Source: Sweltsa coloradensis
Lineage: Eukaryota; Arthropoda; Insecta; Plecoptera; Chloroperlidae
DNA length: 64,000 nt
Assembly: GCA_024449915.1 (NCBI GenBank)
Contig: JAMZAV010003198.1
Location: 62,001 to 126,000 of the forward strand
Direction: 5' to 3'
Positions 22,790 to 34,300 of this stretch are shown here, one piece after another. Position numbers and translations under genes: made by a program. Position 1 is the stretch's first letter; every line of letters starts with the position of its first letter. The notes under the pieces are model-generated. The model was not told the DNA's origin, did not search any database, and saw only the letters and a list, made by a program, of their open reading frames with translations.

Positions 22790-23584
22790 AAGTAATGGGA
22801 ATAAATTTTTGGAACTAATATTTTTTTGGTTCATTGTGGTCATATTGTTCTTGTGTGATACACTACGTGACTTTGGTACGTGAAGCAGAAACTTTTAATT
22901 GGGATTTAATTAATGCTTAATTTCATTAATTAATTAATCAAAAAGTTACAGGTATTTCGTTTCGGGACTTAAAATTTTGGATTTATTGGCGTTATTTTAG
23001 TATAGTCTGAAAATTTTACGACAATCTAGCGAATTCTACGTATAAATAATTATATATTTACCAAAAAGTGCTATAATTGCAATACATTGTAATAATATAT
23101 AAATATAATTAAAACTATTGTATTAACTGTAAAATTTCTCGTTACATTTTTGTAGAGCATTAAAAACCGAATAAAACAAAACCTTGTTTATCCAAATCTG
23201 ATGATTACTTCTTGAGTTACAGCAATTTTAAGAATTATTTTGGCGGCCATCTTGTGGACGCCATGACAGGTGACTTATTTGCTACCATGCGTGTCCCCCG
23301 TGAAAATAACATTCTAAAATACGTCTTTTACCTGCTCCTAAATTTTGGTGCTGGTTTCCGGATTTGAAATGTTTTTACGCTTGTTCCACGGTCTATACAT
23401 GCTTTATCAGATTGTAACGATTTTTATACAGAACCTTAATTTTATGAATTAATATATTGGTGTGAAATTTGAGCGTAACCGAAAAATAATTTTTTATGAA
23501 AATCGTAATTATACGCTTTTTTCGTTTAAAAAAATTACGCTCATCCAACAACCCGCCTGAAAAAGCGTTTGCGAAGCTTCCTTG

Positions 23585-23824
23585 TTTACTACAATTCAGA
23601 AATTAAAAAAGTTGCCCCAACCGGGATTCAAACCACAGGTCTCCCACATTCCAGGTGAGCGTCTTAACCATGCCCTTCAGATGTATAATGCAACTACAAT
23701 TCATAGATTAAAATTTACCCGTCCTGATGGTCTAGTAGTTACGACGCTCACCTGGAGTGTGGGAGACCCGTGGTTCGAATCTCGGTTGGGGCGGACTTTT
23801 TTAATTTCTGAATTGAAGTAAATA
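23585..23824. repeat. tRNA-derived repeat, head-to-head pair
   Basis: TTTACTACAATTCAGAAATT at the left and its near complement at the right bound two inverted tRNA-like halves. The plus-strand one reads TCCTGATGGTCTAGTAG near 23720 (A-box-like) and GTGGTTCGAATCTCGG near 23770 (B-box). The minus-strand half is truncated. It is homologous to the tRNA-like units at 48390-49195. It is not a functional tRNA, because the acceptor and anticodon stems do not close. It starts at the exact end of the preceding element. Confidence 0.7.
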
Positions 23825-25128
23825 GTATTATTACATCTTAGACGACATTGAGTGCCAGCAATAATTGAAAACGACACAATATTAATGTTTAAGATGAGCA
23901 GGTTCCCATATCGGCATAATTATGCAGTTATATTATATTAAGTATGCAAAGTAAAAGATATTATACATTTATGTGTATTTGGGGTCTACCCACGCAGCTA
24001 CACAGTTACTGTTAAGTAATGAAAACTATGGTGTTTGTTAGTTCTCCTAAAACCAATTCTTTATCAACATTCAACTATGAATAAATTGTCACAATAAAAA
24101 TCAATGCATATTAAAACAGTGCTTTTGCAATGCCTACATGATTTAATTGCAACATTTTTGAGTCGAATGAGACGTTAAGCAATATCCAATCAATCGAATA
24201 TTGCTAGCTTTCGCTTTTAAGTCATGATTTATTTTTATCCCCCCACCACCACCCACCACCAACATTTGGGAATTTATGGTTTCACCTCGAGCAAAGTACA
24301 GCCCGCTTTGCAATGTGTGCGACCGAACAAAAACATCGTTCGGGCGTTAGGAGACAGGGCCTAAGAAGACTTTTAGTCTTCTAAAGCCCGGACCGGTTTG
24401 TCTTCTTAGCCCCGCTTCGCAACGTGTAGCACATCCGTTGGTCACAGGGGCTTAGAAGCCAAAAAAAGGTCCAGGGGCTTAGGAGACGCGGGCTTAGAAG
24501 CCGACACCGGCAGGGCGAGTTTTAGAACGTTGCAGGATATCCTGATGATATCGTCTAGATTGGAGTAGCTATTTAACCTAGGCCTACAAAGAAGCGTAAA
24601 AATAAAGTCGTATACTAACTATTTACACCAGAGCGTTGTGGTAGTGACATGGATGTGTTTACTATGCTCATAAAAATTGTGCTTGTTATAAATAAAGCTT
24701 ATGAGTTGCCTTCCCTGACCCCGCGGCCCGCCTCAGTCCCTGTCCCTGTCACTGCATCATGGAATATAATAAAATAGTAAAGGTTCTAATTTGACCGGCA
24801 ATCAGGCGTGTAGGATCTCTTTTTCGAGTGAGATGGGATAATGATGATTTTTTGGCTTCTGCATGCAACTAGCTACAAGTCGGCACACCCCAGACTTCAA
24901 CCACCATATCAGTTGTAGATGTGGTGATGAACGACAAACTGGATGTTTAGCATTGTGAAGGAGGGGGGGATTCCCCCCGTTGTCTCCCCATCCCTTCCTC
25001 CGGCAATAAGTTAGGTTTGAGACGTTTTTTAATCCAATCCTTGATTCACTGCTGACCTTGAATGTTCAAGTTGGTGTTGTCATTAATGTTGTGCAACTGC
25101 CACATGATGCACCCTTGCTTTGTTCCAG
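23825..25128. other. Intron or 5' flank of the erlin exon
   Basis: No coding exon was found in this stretch. Near 24290-24510 a GC-richer patch has imperfect inverted motifs (GGGCCTAAGAAGAC / GTCTTCTAAAGCCC). The 3' end (GCTTTGTTCCAG at 25117-25128) is a good splice acceptor. I infer that most of this stretch belongs to an intron. Confidence 0.5.
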
Positions 25129-26034
25129 GGTGGAGCTCTGCTGAATTATACAAGTGAGCCTGGTTACCACATGATGATTCCCTTCATCACATCATATCGG
25201 TCTGTTCAGGTGACGCTGCAAACTGACGAAGTTAAGAACGTTCCTTGTGGAACTAGTGGGGGAGTAATGATTTACTTTGATCGTATTGAAGTAGTAAATA
25301 TTCTTAGTTCAAAAAGTGTTTATGATATTGTCAAAAACTACACTGCTGATTATGACAAGACATTAATTTTCAACAAAGTCCACCACGAGCTTAATCAATT
25401 CTGTAGTGTTCACAACTTGCAGGAGGTTTACATAGACCTGTTCGATCAGATTGACGAGAACTTGAAAACCGCTCTTCAACGTGATTTGAACGAGATGGCA
25501 TTCGGTCTGTACATTCAAGCTGTCCGGGTTACCAAGCCAAAGATACCAGAGACCATTCGTAAGAATTACGAGTTGATGGAAGCAGAGAAAACAAAGTTGC
25601 TCATTTCAACACAACACCAAAAGTTGGTTGAGAAAGATGCAGAAACGGAACGAAAGAAAGCCGTAATAATGGCCGAAAAAGAAGCTCTCGTCGCCAAGAT
25701 ACAATTTGACCAGAAAATCATGGAGCAGGAATCTCTCCAGCGAATGTCACAGATCGAAGATGAAATACATCTAGCAAGACAAAGGAGTCGTTCCGATGCA
25801 GATTTCTATCAGATGCAAAAGCAGGCAGAAGCCAATAAATTGCTTCTTTCCAAAGAGTACTTGGAGTTGAAGAAGTTCGAATCTATTGCTCAAAATAATA
25901 AAATGTACTTTGGAGCTGACATACCCAAAATGTTTGTCCAAGGGGGATGTTCCTCTGAAGTGTCATCTAGTCAAGTGGATCCCGGTAAAAAGGTGCCCGT
26001 CAAACAGGAAAACAAATTTGTAAATGATGAATGA
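25129..26034 (+). CDS. ERLIN: Erlin (ER lipid-raft-associated SPFH protein), large 3'-terminal coding exon
   Basis: About 301 codons are open from a phase-0 splice acceptor to TGA. The product is an erlin, an SPFH/prohibitin-domain protein of the ER membrane. In animals erlins form large complexes that help degrade activated IP3 receptors through RNF170 and bind cholesterol and regulate SREBP. The exon begins at [12 protein letters not shown] and includes [13 protein letters not shown], the conserved NYTADYD glycosylation motif, FDQIDENLK, the helical [15 protein letters not shown] segment and the C-terminal [10 protein letters not shown] assembly motif. The tail after it is divergent. Missing are about 36 N-terminal residues with the membrane anchor, which should lie on upstream exon(s) I could not find. 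Vertebrate ERLIN genes split this region into many exons, so one 0.9 kb exon implies intron loss or an old retrocopied segment. The paralogue (1 or 2) cannot be assigned. Confidence 0.93.
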   Translation, partial: GGALLNYTSEPGYHMMIPFITSYRSVQVTLQTDEVKNVPCGTSGGVMIYFDRIEVVNILSSKSVYDIVKNYTADYDKTLIFNKVHHELNQFCSVHNLQEVYIDLFDQIDENLKTALQRDLNEMAFGLYIQAVRVTKPKIPETIRKNYELMEAEKTKLLISTQHQKLVEKDAETERKKAVIMAEKEALVAKIQFDQKIMEQESLQRMSQIEDEIHLARQRSRSDADFYQMQKQAEANKLLLSKEYLELKKFESIAQNNKMYFGADIPKMFVQGGCSSEVSSSQVDPGKKVPVKQENKFVNDE

Positions 26035-27292
26035 TTCAATGAACGTAGGGCAGTCTAATCAACGATTCACATTTTGTCAACTTTTTATATTCTTGTAATA
26101 TACTTATTGCTATTTTTCATGTATTGCGTCAACTTTGATGAAACGTTACGATCTAGCATTTTGAGCTGAAAGCTGCACTTACCATGGACCAGATGGTCGG
26201 TTTGTGTTTGACATACCGTTGTTCGATTTGCAATCATGGTTTGATATAATGATCCAACTATACTGTAGTCTGGTCAGTATTGTCAATAATTTTTGTGTCC
26301 AGGGCTGGGCAACGATGTTGAAATGATAACAAAGAGAAATAATCAATTTCAAATACAAAGGTGCAAAATTGACATCGACGACAAATACAGACATTTACTT
26401 TTAGGCCCCTCAATTTGTGGTGCAACAATAGTAATTTGGTGGTGTAAAGGTGAATTTTCAATGGTTTAAATGGGAATTGCAAAATAAAATATCACAGATT
26501 AAATATATTTTAAGTTGGGCCTACATTACAATAATTAACGAAAAAAAATCCATTCAAAAAATCGAAAGATGGTACTAATGAATCAATTAATTAATGTCGA
26601 TTCCCAGCCTTTGGCCTACTCTTTCTCACCACTAAGTTTGCATCATATTATCGCTGATTTTTTTTATTCATTCCTGTAACCTAGCACTTGTATGGCTACA
26701 CCATTTATGCTTATACTGCCCCTACTTGAATACTGTACAAAGAATAAATTGTGTAGGTATTTCGTTTCTTACCGATCTACTGTAATAAAAATCTCGGGGA
26801 TGTTTCCAGTTTTCATGTACAATTAGAACGTAATGTGTCGAGTTTTCAACTTGTTTTTCTGTTATTCTCGCTTCTCTGGTGGTGGCTTTAGCCTGTACTG
26901 TACTTTATGCGTATGATATTGCCTATGGTTTTTACTTTTTACCTGGTACTATTTAATGGTATATATTATTTAATTCGGAATATTAATTACCTACTATTAA
27001 TTAGTTCAATTCAGAAATCACTAAATCCAACCCTATTGGGATATTTGGTATTTTCGAGTTTCTGAATTGTACTAAATATTAACTCCACCTACAGAAGTGT
27101 TTGTCGAATAACCAAATCGAGGATTCTAACCATAAAAAATATTATACTTAGAACAGGACATCTACAGATTTAATGTATAACTTTGGGCTATCTATTACTG
27201 GGTCAATTCTGGACATTCACAGGAATCTGCCAACACCTTATTTGCATTCTACCTCAACAAGGCTTTAACGGACGAGTCCAAATTGAGTCTTA
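26035..27292 (+). other. Erlin 3' UTR and downstream flank
   Basis: No coding signal follows the erlin stop. Possible polyadenylation signals AATAAA occur near 26482 and near 26743 (AAGAATAAATTGTG). Near 27005-27075 a worn inverted motif (TTCAATTCAGAAATC / GTTTCTGAATTGTAC) looks like the flanks of a tRNA-like repeat that has lost its centre. Confidence 0.5.
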
Positions 27293-27681
27293 TGGTGCGT
27301 TTACAAGCCGACGTTGCGACGAGGGAAGTGAGCTATCGACCAATCAGGTAACGGGATGACGCGACGTGCCCCTCCCCTTACAACGTCGTCAAAAATAGAA
27401 TCAAATCCTATTTTCCAAGCCAGAACGTTGCCGGAAGTTCAGCATACAAGCCTAAAATGTTGTAAATGTCTACGAAAATAAAGAATGGAGCTAGCTACTT
27501 GTTGGCATTCTAGCGAATCTTTTGTTGTTCTGTGCTCTTGTGTATACTTGAAAACGTCTGAATATGAAATAATTGTAGTTTTAAAATCCGAACGTCGCTC
27601 ATCGCATGTGAACACCTAGTGGCCAACATCGGCAATCGCGACATGTCGTTGACGTCGCAACGTCGGCTTGTGAACTCACCA
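27293..27681. mobile_element. Small inverted-repeat transposon (MITE-like), 0.39 kb
   Basis: The ends are TGGTGCGTTTACAAGCCGAC and the complement of GTCGGCTTGTGAACTCACCA. TA flanks both sides (27291-27292 and 27682-27683). The inverted match runs about 32 bases with three mismatches. There is no coding capacity. A TA duplication would fit Tc1/mariner-type mobilisation, but the superfamily is not certain. Confidence 0.65.
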
Positions 27682-28405
27682 TAATGCAGCATAATGGGGT
27701 ATTGGTGAGTGGCCTGGTGAGTCTCATGTTGTGCAGTGTCCCAAAGTTAGTGTTCTATCTATTGAAGTAATGTATCGATTTCAAAACGGTTTTTTGCTTT
27801 ACACAGATAAATGATAACACCTTCGAGCGGTTTATTCTCATTTTGGAAATTTAAACCTATAAACTTGTTTAAAAAATTCCCAAAGTCGTCCAAATTTCAA
27901 ATCCAAATTTTCCGAAAAAGAGTTTATACTCGCGGAAGATATATCAAAAAGGCTATGTGAAATCTGAATGTCATCTTTATTAGATTATTGGTAATCATCG
28001 ACCTTTCTGCATAAAATCACTAATTTGTGCTGCTCTGTGTCGTTTGAGCAAACTGTCAACGGTTTCCTCTCGCAGCCTTGTAGGGTGGGGTGGGACAAGA
28101 CTTGCCGCTGCATCCATCCACCCGCCGAATCGAAGAAACCCCAGCCCAAACCGGTTCGGAAGCCTCGGGCAAGTTAATTGTGCGATCTCATTACCAACAA
28201 AACTATTTTCTGTACTCAACCCAAAGAAATCTGCCAGCTCGCAAAACGTTCTTCTCAAGTTCTGTTACTGTCACGGTACATTCCTTACCCAAATGAGTTG
28301 TTTTGTTTTCATCAATATTATGTGCCACATAAAAATTAACAAAAAAAGCCTACGTTTAAAAGTATGATTGTCATAACAATTATAAAACTAAGCATTATTT
28401 TTGAA
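27682..28405. other. Flank with an unassigned minus-strand frame
   Basis: At 28258-27995 a GC-richer 87-codon minus-strand frame (starting MRRTFCELADFFGLS) stands out from AT-rich surroundings. A different frame is open just upstream of it. I do not recognise the product. It could be a relic of a transposon protein or a host exon. The rest is AT-rich and featureless. Confidence 0.3.
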
Positions 28406-28676
28406 CTAGGTCGCTTTGCGAATGCTTTTTTTAGTCGCGTTGATGGATGAGATTTTTTGTAAGTCTTTTGTATGCGTGGTTTCTCTAAACTTTTTCAAGT
28501 CCCATTGCTAAATCATTTTTGTTAAATTAGGATATTTTTTATAAAATAGTACTAATTGCTACATGGTAATACCAATTAATAGAATGTAAAATATCCGGAG
28601 GCCCAAAGACTTTGCTTTTTGTACGCATTGTAGGTGATTGTTGTCAAGTTTCTATGTTACTTGTTAATTTATACGG
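28406..28676 (-). mobile_element. Shared-terminus family, copy e, cut by the BEL element
   Basis: It starts CTAGGTCGC (preceded by A, so T follows CTAG on the minus strand), then a stem-forming GCGAATGC...GTCGCGTTGATGGATGAG. The following sequence resembles copy b (TGCATTGTAGGTGACTGTTGTC at 17381; near-identical here at 28625). The BEL element inserted at 28677 interrupts it. The continuation right of 43377 was not resolved. Confidence 0.5.
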
Positions 28677-29272
28677 TGTTCACGCCGTTTAGTTTGTACT
28701 CTTTTTATTCACGTAGTACCCCCCACCCTCCCTTCTTTTCCGGTTTCCTATCACCGCTTATCGTTTACCTGTCTAGTTCTCTTGTGGACTACTCACTGTG
28801 GTGATCGGATGTCTCTCTCCCAGCGTTCTGCCAACAGACAGCAGACGTGTTTCTTCAGTGTTGGCTGCAAGCCAACACCTTTATCTTTCGTGTGTTATTT
28901 CGATATCACAAGTGTTGTACATTTCAAGTGCTACATAAGTTAATTATAAGTTACTTTTTTCTACGTATTTACCACGCATTTCCACTATCATTCTCAAGAC
29001 ATCAATCATCAAATCATTCACTTTTCCGCTTGCCTGTTTCCTTCCCTGCTTTTCTCTCTCCAATCATCACGAATCACAAACCATAATTCATCCATTCATT
29101 CTCACTGGAAGTGTACCGTCTACCGAGCTGACATCGTCGTTTCACACCTACAAGCAGACAAGGTAAGCGATAAGTGGTGATATTCCCTCCCCATTTTGGC
29201 CCCTTTTTCTCCTTTACCAATGTTGGAGTCATTTTCCACTTTTCCGTTTTAATTCTCTTTCGGGCTGCAACA
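28677..29272 (+). repeat. BEL 5' LTR
   Basis: This starts TGTTCACGCCGTTTAG and ends GGGCTGCAACA. It is about 90% identical by eye to 42789-43372, with several short indels (for example near 28830-28865), so the insertion is not recent. The downstream bases TTGGTCCGTCCGGAGCC (29276-29292) are in the position of a tRNA primer site. The tRNA was not identified. Confidence 0.9.
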
Positions 29273-29757
29273 CATTTGGTCCGTCCGGAGCCAGATTTCA
29301 CACTTGTTTTCCGTATTTTCTCACCTTACTTATTGTCTTTCATTACAGTCCACTGTTTCACGATTTCAAATCGTTCTTCTTTCACTTGCATTTTTTGTCT
29401 TTCTCAATCGGCTTTCGGAAATTCGGATTTTCGTTGTATTTCATTTAATATTTTCTAGAGATTTACATCTCCGATTATGTTGGCCTACTGCCCTCTCGCA
29501 TTCTCATCTCGTATCGGCAGTTCTATTGCCCCTTATGACTTACATTACTTGCAGTGTCGTTGATGCTTTGTTATTGTGCATTGCATAATCATTGGGTTAA
29601 TGGTCGTACTTTCAACCCACAAATGTTCACGTGTATTTAATACATCTCTTGTTATTTGTATTGTGGACCCGGTTTCGTGCGTATTTATTATATTTGGTAT
29701 TTCTACGCATTTTTTCTAGTTCATTCCTTGCTGCTTGTTATTTTCTTCCCAGTTATC

Positions 29758-31367
29758 ATGGCGGGTAAGCAGGAACGCCAGCGCGCTCTTCTTGTTAGCA
29801 GACGTGAGAAGGTATTCGCCTCCGTGCAATGATCTTATGATGCTTTCAAAGCCTTACAAGTGGAAGATGTTTCACGTCATAGTTCGCGGTTTGATAAGTT
29901 GGGTCAGCTGGAAGCTTATTTTGAGGCTGTCCAGAATGAAATCTTAGTCTTGAATTCTCAACTCGAGGCAGACATGGACGCCCTCCCTGTCGATCCAGTG
30001 CAAGCCAGTTTTGAGGATCTTCTTTATGCAGCTCGCAATCATTACCTCGACATCGTTGGACGAATCCCAGCACCAGTTCCCGTGAATATGACACCTGTTG
30101 CAGCTCAGGTCAATTCACTGCCTAATATCCAATTACCAACATTCTCAGGAGACATGGTGCAGTGGCTAGATTTCTATGCTCTGTTCGAGTCCAGGGCCGG
30201 CTCGTGGGTAGGGCGACCCGGGCGACCGCCCGGGGCGCTGAGATTTAGGGGGCGCCAAATTTTGGAATTGACAATATTTTTAATTCCCATCCCAGTGGAT
30301 TGAGGATATATTTTTTTCTGACTCACTAGAGAGCAACGTGTAGTTGCTCTAGTTTCTAGTTTCGAGTATCGACTGCACAAAAGTTACATAATTTTGGTAT
30401 TGTATTCAGCCCACTACTTTTTTCTAAAACCCACCAAACTCATTTTAAAAACTTGATTTTCCAAATTTTTGCCTGCGGCGCTGTTGTTGGCCCCCAAACC
30501 CAAATCAAGAAAGACTTTCATCTCTTGCCATGCTTTCGATCGAAAATGACGAAGCTCATCAGCTTGATCTCGCGTCCCCAGTAAAAGTGTTTGCCGAAAC
30601 CAAACCTAGGCGCGGTAACTTGAAACAATTGAAAAAGGAATAGCGTAGAAAAAAATCAAATCAATAATGTTATAATATATTTCATTTTTTAAACTGACAA
30701 TAAAGAGCTGCTGACTTATGTTGATCAACATGAATATTTTGTATTCAATTTATAAAACAAATATATAGGCCTACATTATCTGACTTCCTAGTTCAAAAAC
30801 CATTTGCATCAACTTTTGTGAATGAAGATTTTCCGGGGTCTCAGACTCCCATTGTAGGAGGACATAGAGGTAAAAACCTTCTTGTATTAATTTGGGAAGC
30901 GGGAGGGGGGGGGGAGGGGCGCTATAAAATCGCTTGCCCAGGGCGCCAAAATGTCACGAGCCGGCCCTTGTGTTCGACAGTCTAATACTGTGTATTGTGT
31001 GTTGTCTCAGGGTACATGACAACACCTCATTAAATAATGTACAACGTTTTCATTACCTATGCTCTTCATTACAAGACGCTGCGTTAGCTACCATTCAAAG
31101 TTTTCAGATTTCAAGTGACAACCACTATCCTCTGTGTCTCGCTATCAGAATAAACGCTTGTTGGCTTCTCTCTACATTCAACAAGTGCTCGGTTTCACGC
31201 CCTTGAAAACTGCTAATCACAATAAGCTTCAGCTGTTTCTACAAGTTCACCGCAATTCTGTCGACGCTCTCAAAGCTTTAAATATACCTGATCTAGCTGA
31301 CTTTCTGTTGCTGTCACTCACTCTGTCAAATCTGAATGCACAGACCCGGAAAAGCCACGAAGCCAAA
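29758..31367 (+). pseudogene. BEL gag, N-terminal and central part (interrupted)
   Basis: The ATG at 29758 opens a basic N-terminus, with an in-frame TGA at 29830. The frame then continues (29860 on) to the typical BEL gag block LPNIQLPTFSGDMVQWLDFY (about 30118-30177). A transposon interrupts at 30192-30970. Coding resumes with NTSLNNVQRFHYLCSSLQDA (about 31022-31081) and, after a frameshift near 31135, KRLLASLYIQQVLGF and DALKALNIPDL. The frame is cut at 31368 by a second insertion. In the family, gag forms the particle core. Confidence 0.85.
30192..30970. mobile_element. Inverted-repeat element in BEL gag, hAT-like ends
   Basis: The ends are CAGGGCCGGCTCGTG at the left and CACGAGCCGGCCCTTG at the right. 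TGTTCGA occurs on both sides (30182-30188 and 30971-30977), close to an 8 bp duplication with two extra bases at the left. CAGGGCCGG ends are common in hAT-type non-autonomous elements. The interior has GGGCGCCAAA near both ends, a G tract near 30903, and no transposase frame. Confidence 0.7.
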
Positions 31368-34300
31368 TAGACTAGGCCAGTTTTAAAAAAATTCGAACTT
31401 TGTGGCCCGACGTGTTAAATGCTGCCAACAAAGTGATTTGAATAGATTTATACTCTCTGAATCCGAAAAACATTGTTGGCAGTCGCTATTTTCACTTTTT
31501 CTACCCTTAAATCTTAAGGGTTGGTTTTGGTCGTCCAGAAGTAATTTAATCGCAGAATCCACAATATATTAACATGAAAACTAAAACAAAAAACATAATA
31601 TATACTTAGCAAAGATTAATTAATGCAAAAAGCTACTTCAAACCTCCGAATAAATTAATTATTGAGGTGTAAAACAGGGGTGCAATAATAAAATATTGTC
31701 AGTTAAGTGTATACAACTACTGTGCAACGCAGTGTATCGAGAACTACTCAACGAAAATAATTCACGTTCCCATGCATGTATGCTCGATACATGTGGAATG
31801 CAATAAAGTTTTTTCAAAGAAGTTAGCCAAAATGCCAATATTACAAATAATATCCAACCGCACTCCCACAGTGCCACGCCGTGTCACTTTGCGACGAATG
31901 CGCTCTGCTGATTGTGCAAACCAATGGCATCAGTGTGCTTGTATTTCAAACGTTTCTATTTTATTTTGTTTTGGTAACAAGGGGGAATTTAAGCTTGTGA
32001 TCTGATAAAATAATCTTCAATTATGTTAGCAGTAGACAATAACAAGAAATAATTTCCCTTTACATATTGTTTGGAACTTCAGCAAAATCACTGAATAAAA
32101 TAATTATTATTTAAAAAAAAAATCTTGAACAATTAAAACCATATAACTCTGATCACAACAGCACACACAGGCTTAGTATTTTTGAGTTGTCAATCAATTC
32201 CTCTGAGTTTTCTGAGTAGCCGCCCAACAAGAGTTCGATGAATATATTATTATCTAGAGATTCCGGAATACACTTCAAAATTTATTTTTCACTGACTACC
32301 AATGATCGAGCACCGGCCACCGATTATTCAACGATAATATATCTGCGCGTATGTGAGTAACAACGTGAACAATGCACATCAGTTCTTCGTCGAAAGGTTT
32401 TGATTGGTTAATAAATGTATATATATAATCTTCGGCGGTACCCAATCGATCAAACTCAACGATGCTCGTATTCTGTCGCACAAAATAAATAATGTCGATC
32501 TTCTTAACTCCTACCTTTAGAAGAACGAATGCACGTATTTACAAATCTTTTGTCTCATGCAAGATTTTTGGTAGAAATTTCCTTGGCATAGTAGCATCTT
32601 CTTTGGGGCATTTTGCTTCAATTAACAGCTCAAGGTAGCGACTCCAGTGAGATACTATGATTAAATTTACCATCACATCGTAGCTCGCTCACTAATCACA
32701 CCATAGCGCTAATGCTACCATTGTTGCAAGAAAGGATATTGTTTTTCTGCACTTCTCTACGAAAATACACTTAGCACTTTAGGTGCATGAACACCAATCG
32801 AGCGGTGGTGTTTTGCATCTTCTAAAATACTCACTCATAGATTTTGTTTCAACATTGATAAGATTTTAATTTATAAATCTTTTCTGAAAAACATGCAGTG
32901 ATTTGTCAAAAAGTAGTGACTCTCCGCTATTTCTATACATCTAACTCCCAGAATTGTTCGATGTCGTACTAACTGGGTTGTCTGAGAGGCTGAGGATGAA
33001 GAAGTGGAGGGCTTAACGGGGGGGGGGGGGGGGGGGCTGATAACAACCGGCTCCTTTTTTTAAAATTTTTGAAACGAGGCGATTAATGTTAGTCATATTA
33101 GTAAAATCAGAGTAACATATTCGGATGCCAATGAGTTGTCTCAGACAGAACATTTTTGGTAGTATCAAAATATATCGGAGAATATTTAATGTCATGAGCA
33201 GCTTGTCTAACCTTTTATTTTCCTTTGATAGTAACATTTTCCAAATCTTCTTGGTTTACATTGTTGCAGAATATGCATTGCTTTGCCAACTGGATAGTCT
33301 GTTAGCCTATAAAGAAAACAATCTACAATAATTGAGTAAAATCTACTTGATAGATGTAGAACGGACAATATAATGGGTATTATTGGCAGGCCGTCGAAAC
33401 CAAATGTAATAATCTATAATTTTGTATAATTGTGTAATAAAACACATAAGGCAATTTAAAAATATATTGTCGTCCTCTATTATATAATAGTCAGGCGCGG
33501 TTCTATGGGCAGCTATTTGCTATTTTTATTTCTTACGGCATGGTAGTGGTCAAAATCATTTTCAGTAAACACAAGAAATAAAACTTCCCATTATCTGCTA
33601 CAATAAATAATTTCAGCATTACCGCACTGAAAGAACTGTTATGTTGATACAATCAATCATATTTTGTTAATCTTTTTTAATTTCGACAAGCAGGTCGCTG
33701 GCGTAGGCTAACGTGTAATCGTTCACTGTATTTTTTGTGTCATATGAGTATATAATTATAAAGGCCTATAAAAATATGTTAACAATGCAGATTAGTTGTG
33801 AAAATGTTAAAACCACCCCGTCGATTTTTGCAGCGCTATAGGCTAAGAGACTGCCCACCCCACCCTGTTTTTCGACGTAGTAATAATAATTATGCCATAA
33901 TTAAAACAGTATCTAGGTGCCCGTTAGGGCGCCGCAGCCAAGCCGCGGTGCGCTACACACTCTGGCACCTTATACAGCAAGCAGAGTTGGTGTGATTTCG
34001 AGGTGTCACCCAGCCATCATGAAACGTGATGTGAATTTGAAAACTATCAAAATCGATGGGATTTAGGTACCCGACAACACATGCCAAATTTGGTTGGTGT
34101 ACGAGCATTCCTTTTTGGTGAAAATATGACTTGAAACATGCTCAAAATCACTTTAAGGATGTTAGTTACTACTGGCTACTACTACTACTACTATCTAATT
34201 CGTCAGTTTCAATTGCCCAGCGATTCTGACCAAACGGGTGGAGCTACAACGTTCATATTTTACATGGACATTAAGGTAATAGTGATGTAATTCCCTTTGA

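Larger units (their letters stand above)
19694..23395. mobile_element. 3.7 kb multi-palindrome fold-back element
   Basis: The ends are TAGTCCGTGTAACAAGC and the inverted TAGACCGTGGAACAAGC. TAC flanks both sides (19691-19693 and 23396-23398), fitting a 3 bp target duplication. The outer arms (19694-20325 and 22790-23395) are near-identical inverted copies. Between them lie two independent palindromes centred near 20857 and 22095. The whole can fold as one stem carrying two long hairpins. Almost every base lies in an inverted repeat. No transposase or other coding frame is seen, so it is non-autonomous. Confidence 0.85.
19251..23584 (+). mobile_element. Shared-terminus family, copy c, split by a fold-back element
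   Basis: It begins TTGGATGAGCGAAGCGAAG, continues with the copy-a type body (19440-19693), is interrupted, and resumes at 23399 in the same tandem unit (ATGCTTTATCAGATTGTAAC). It ends at 23584 in CGCTCATCCAACAACCCG, the AAAGCGTTTGCGAAGCTTC stem region and CTTG (CTAG in other copies) followed by T. It has no coding capacity. The insertion point duplicates TAC. Confidence 0.7.

Noticed and set aside
29074..29301. LTR frames on both strands, mirrored at 43174-43401
   Set aside because: They recur only through LTR duplication. LTRs do not encode these products.
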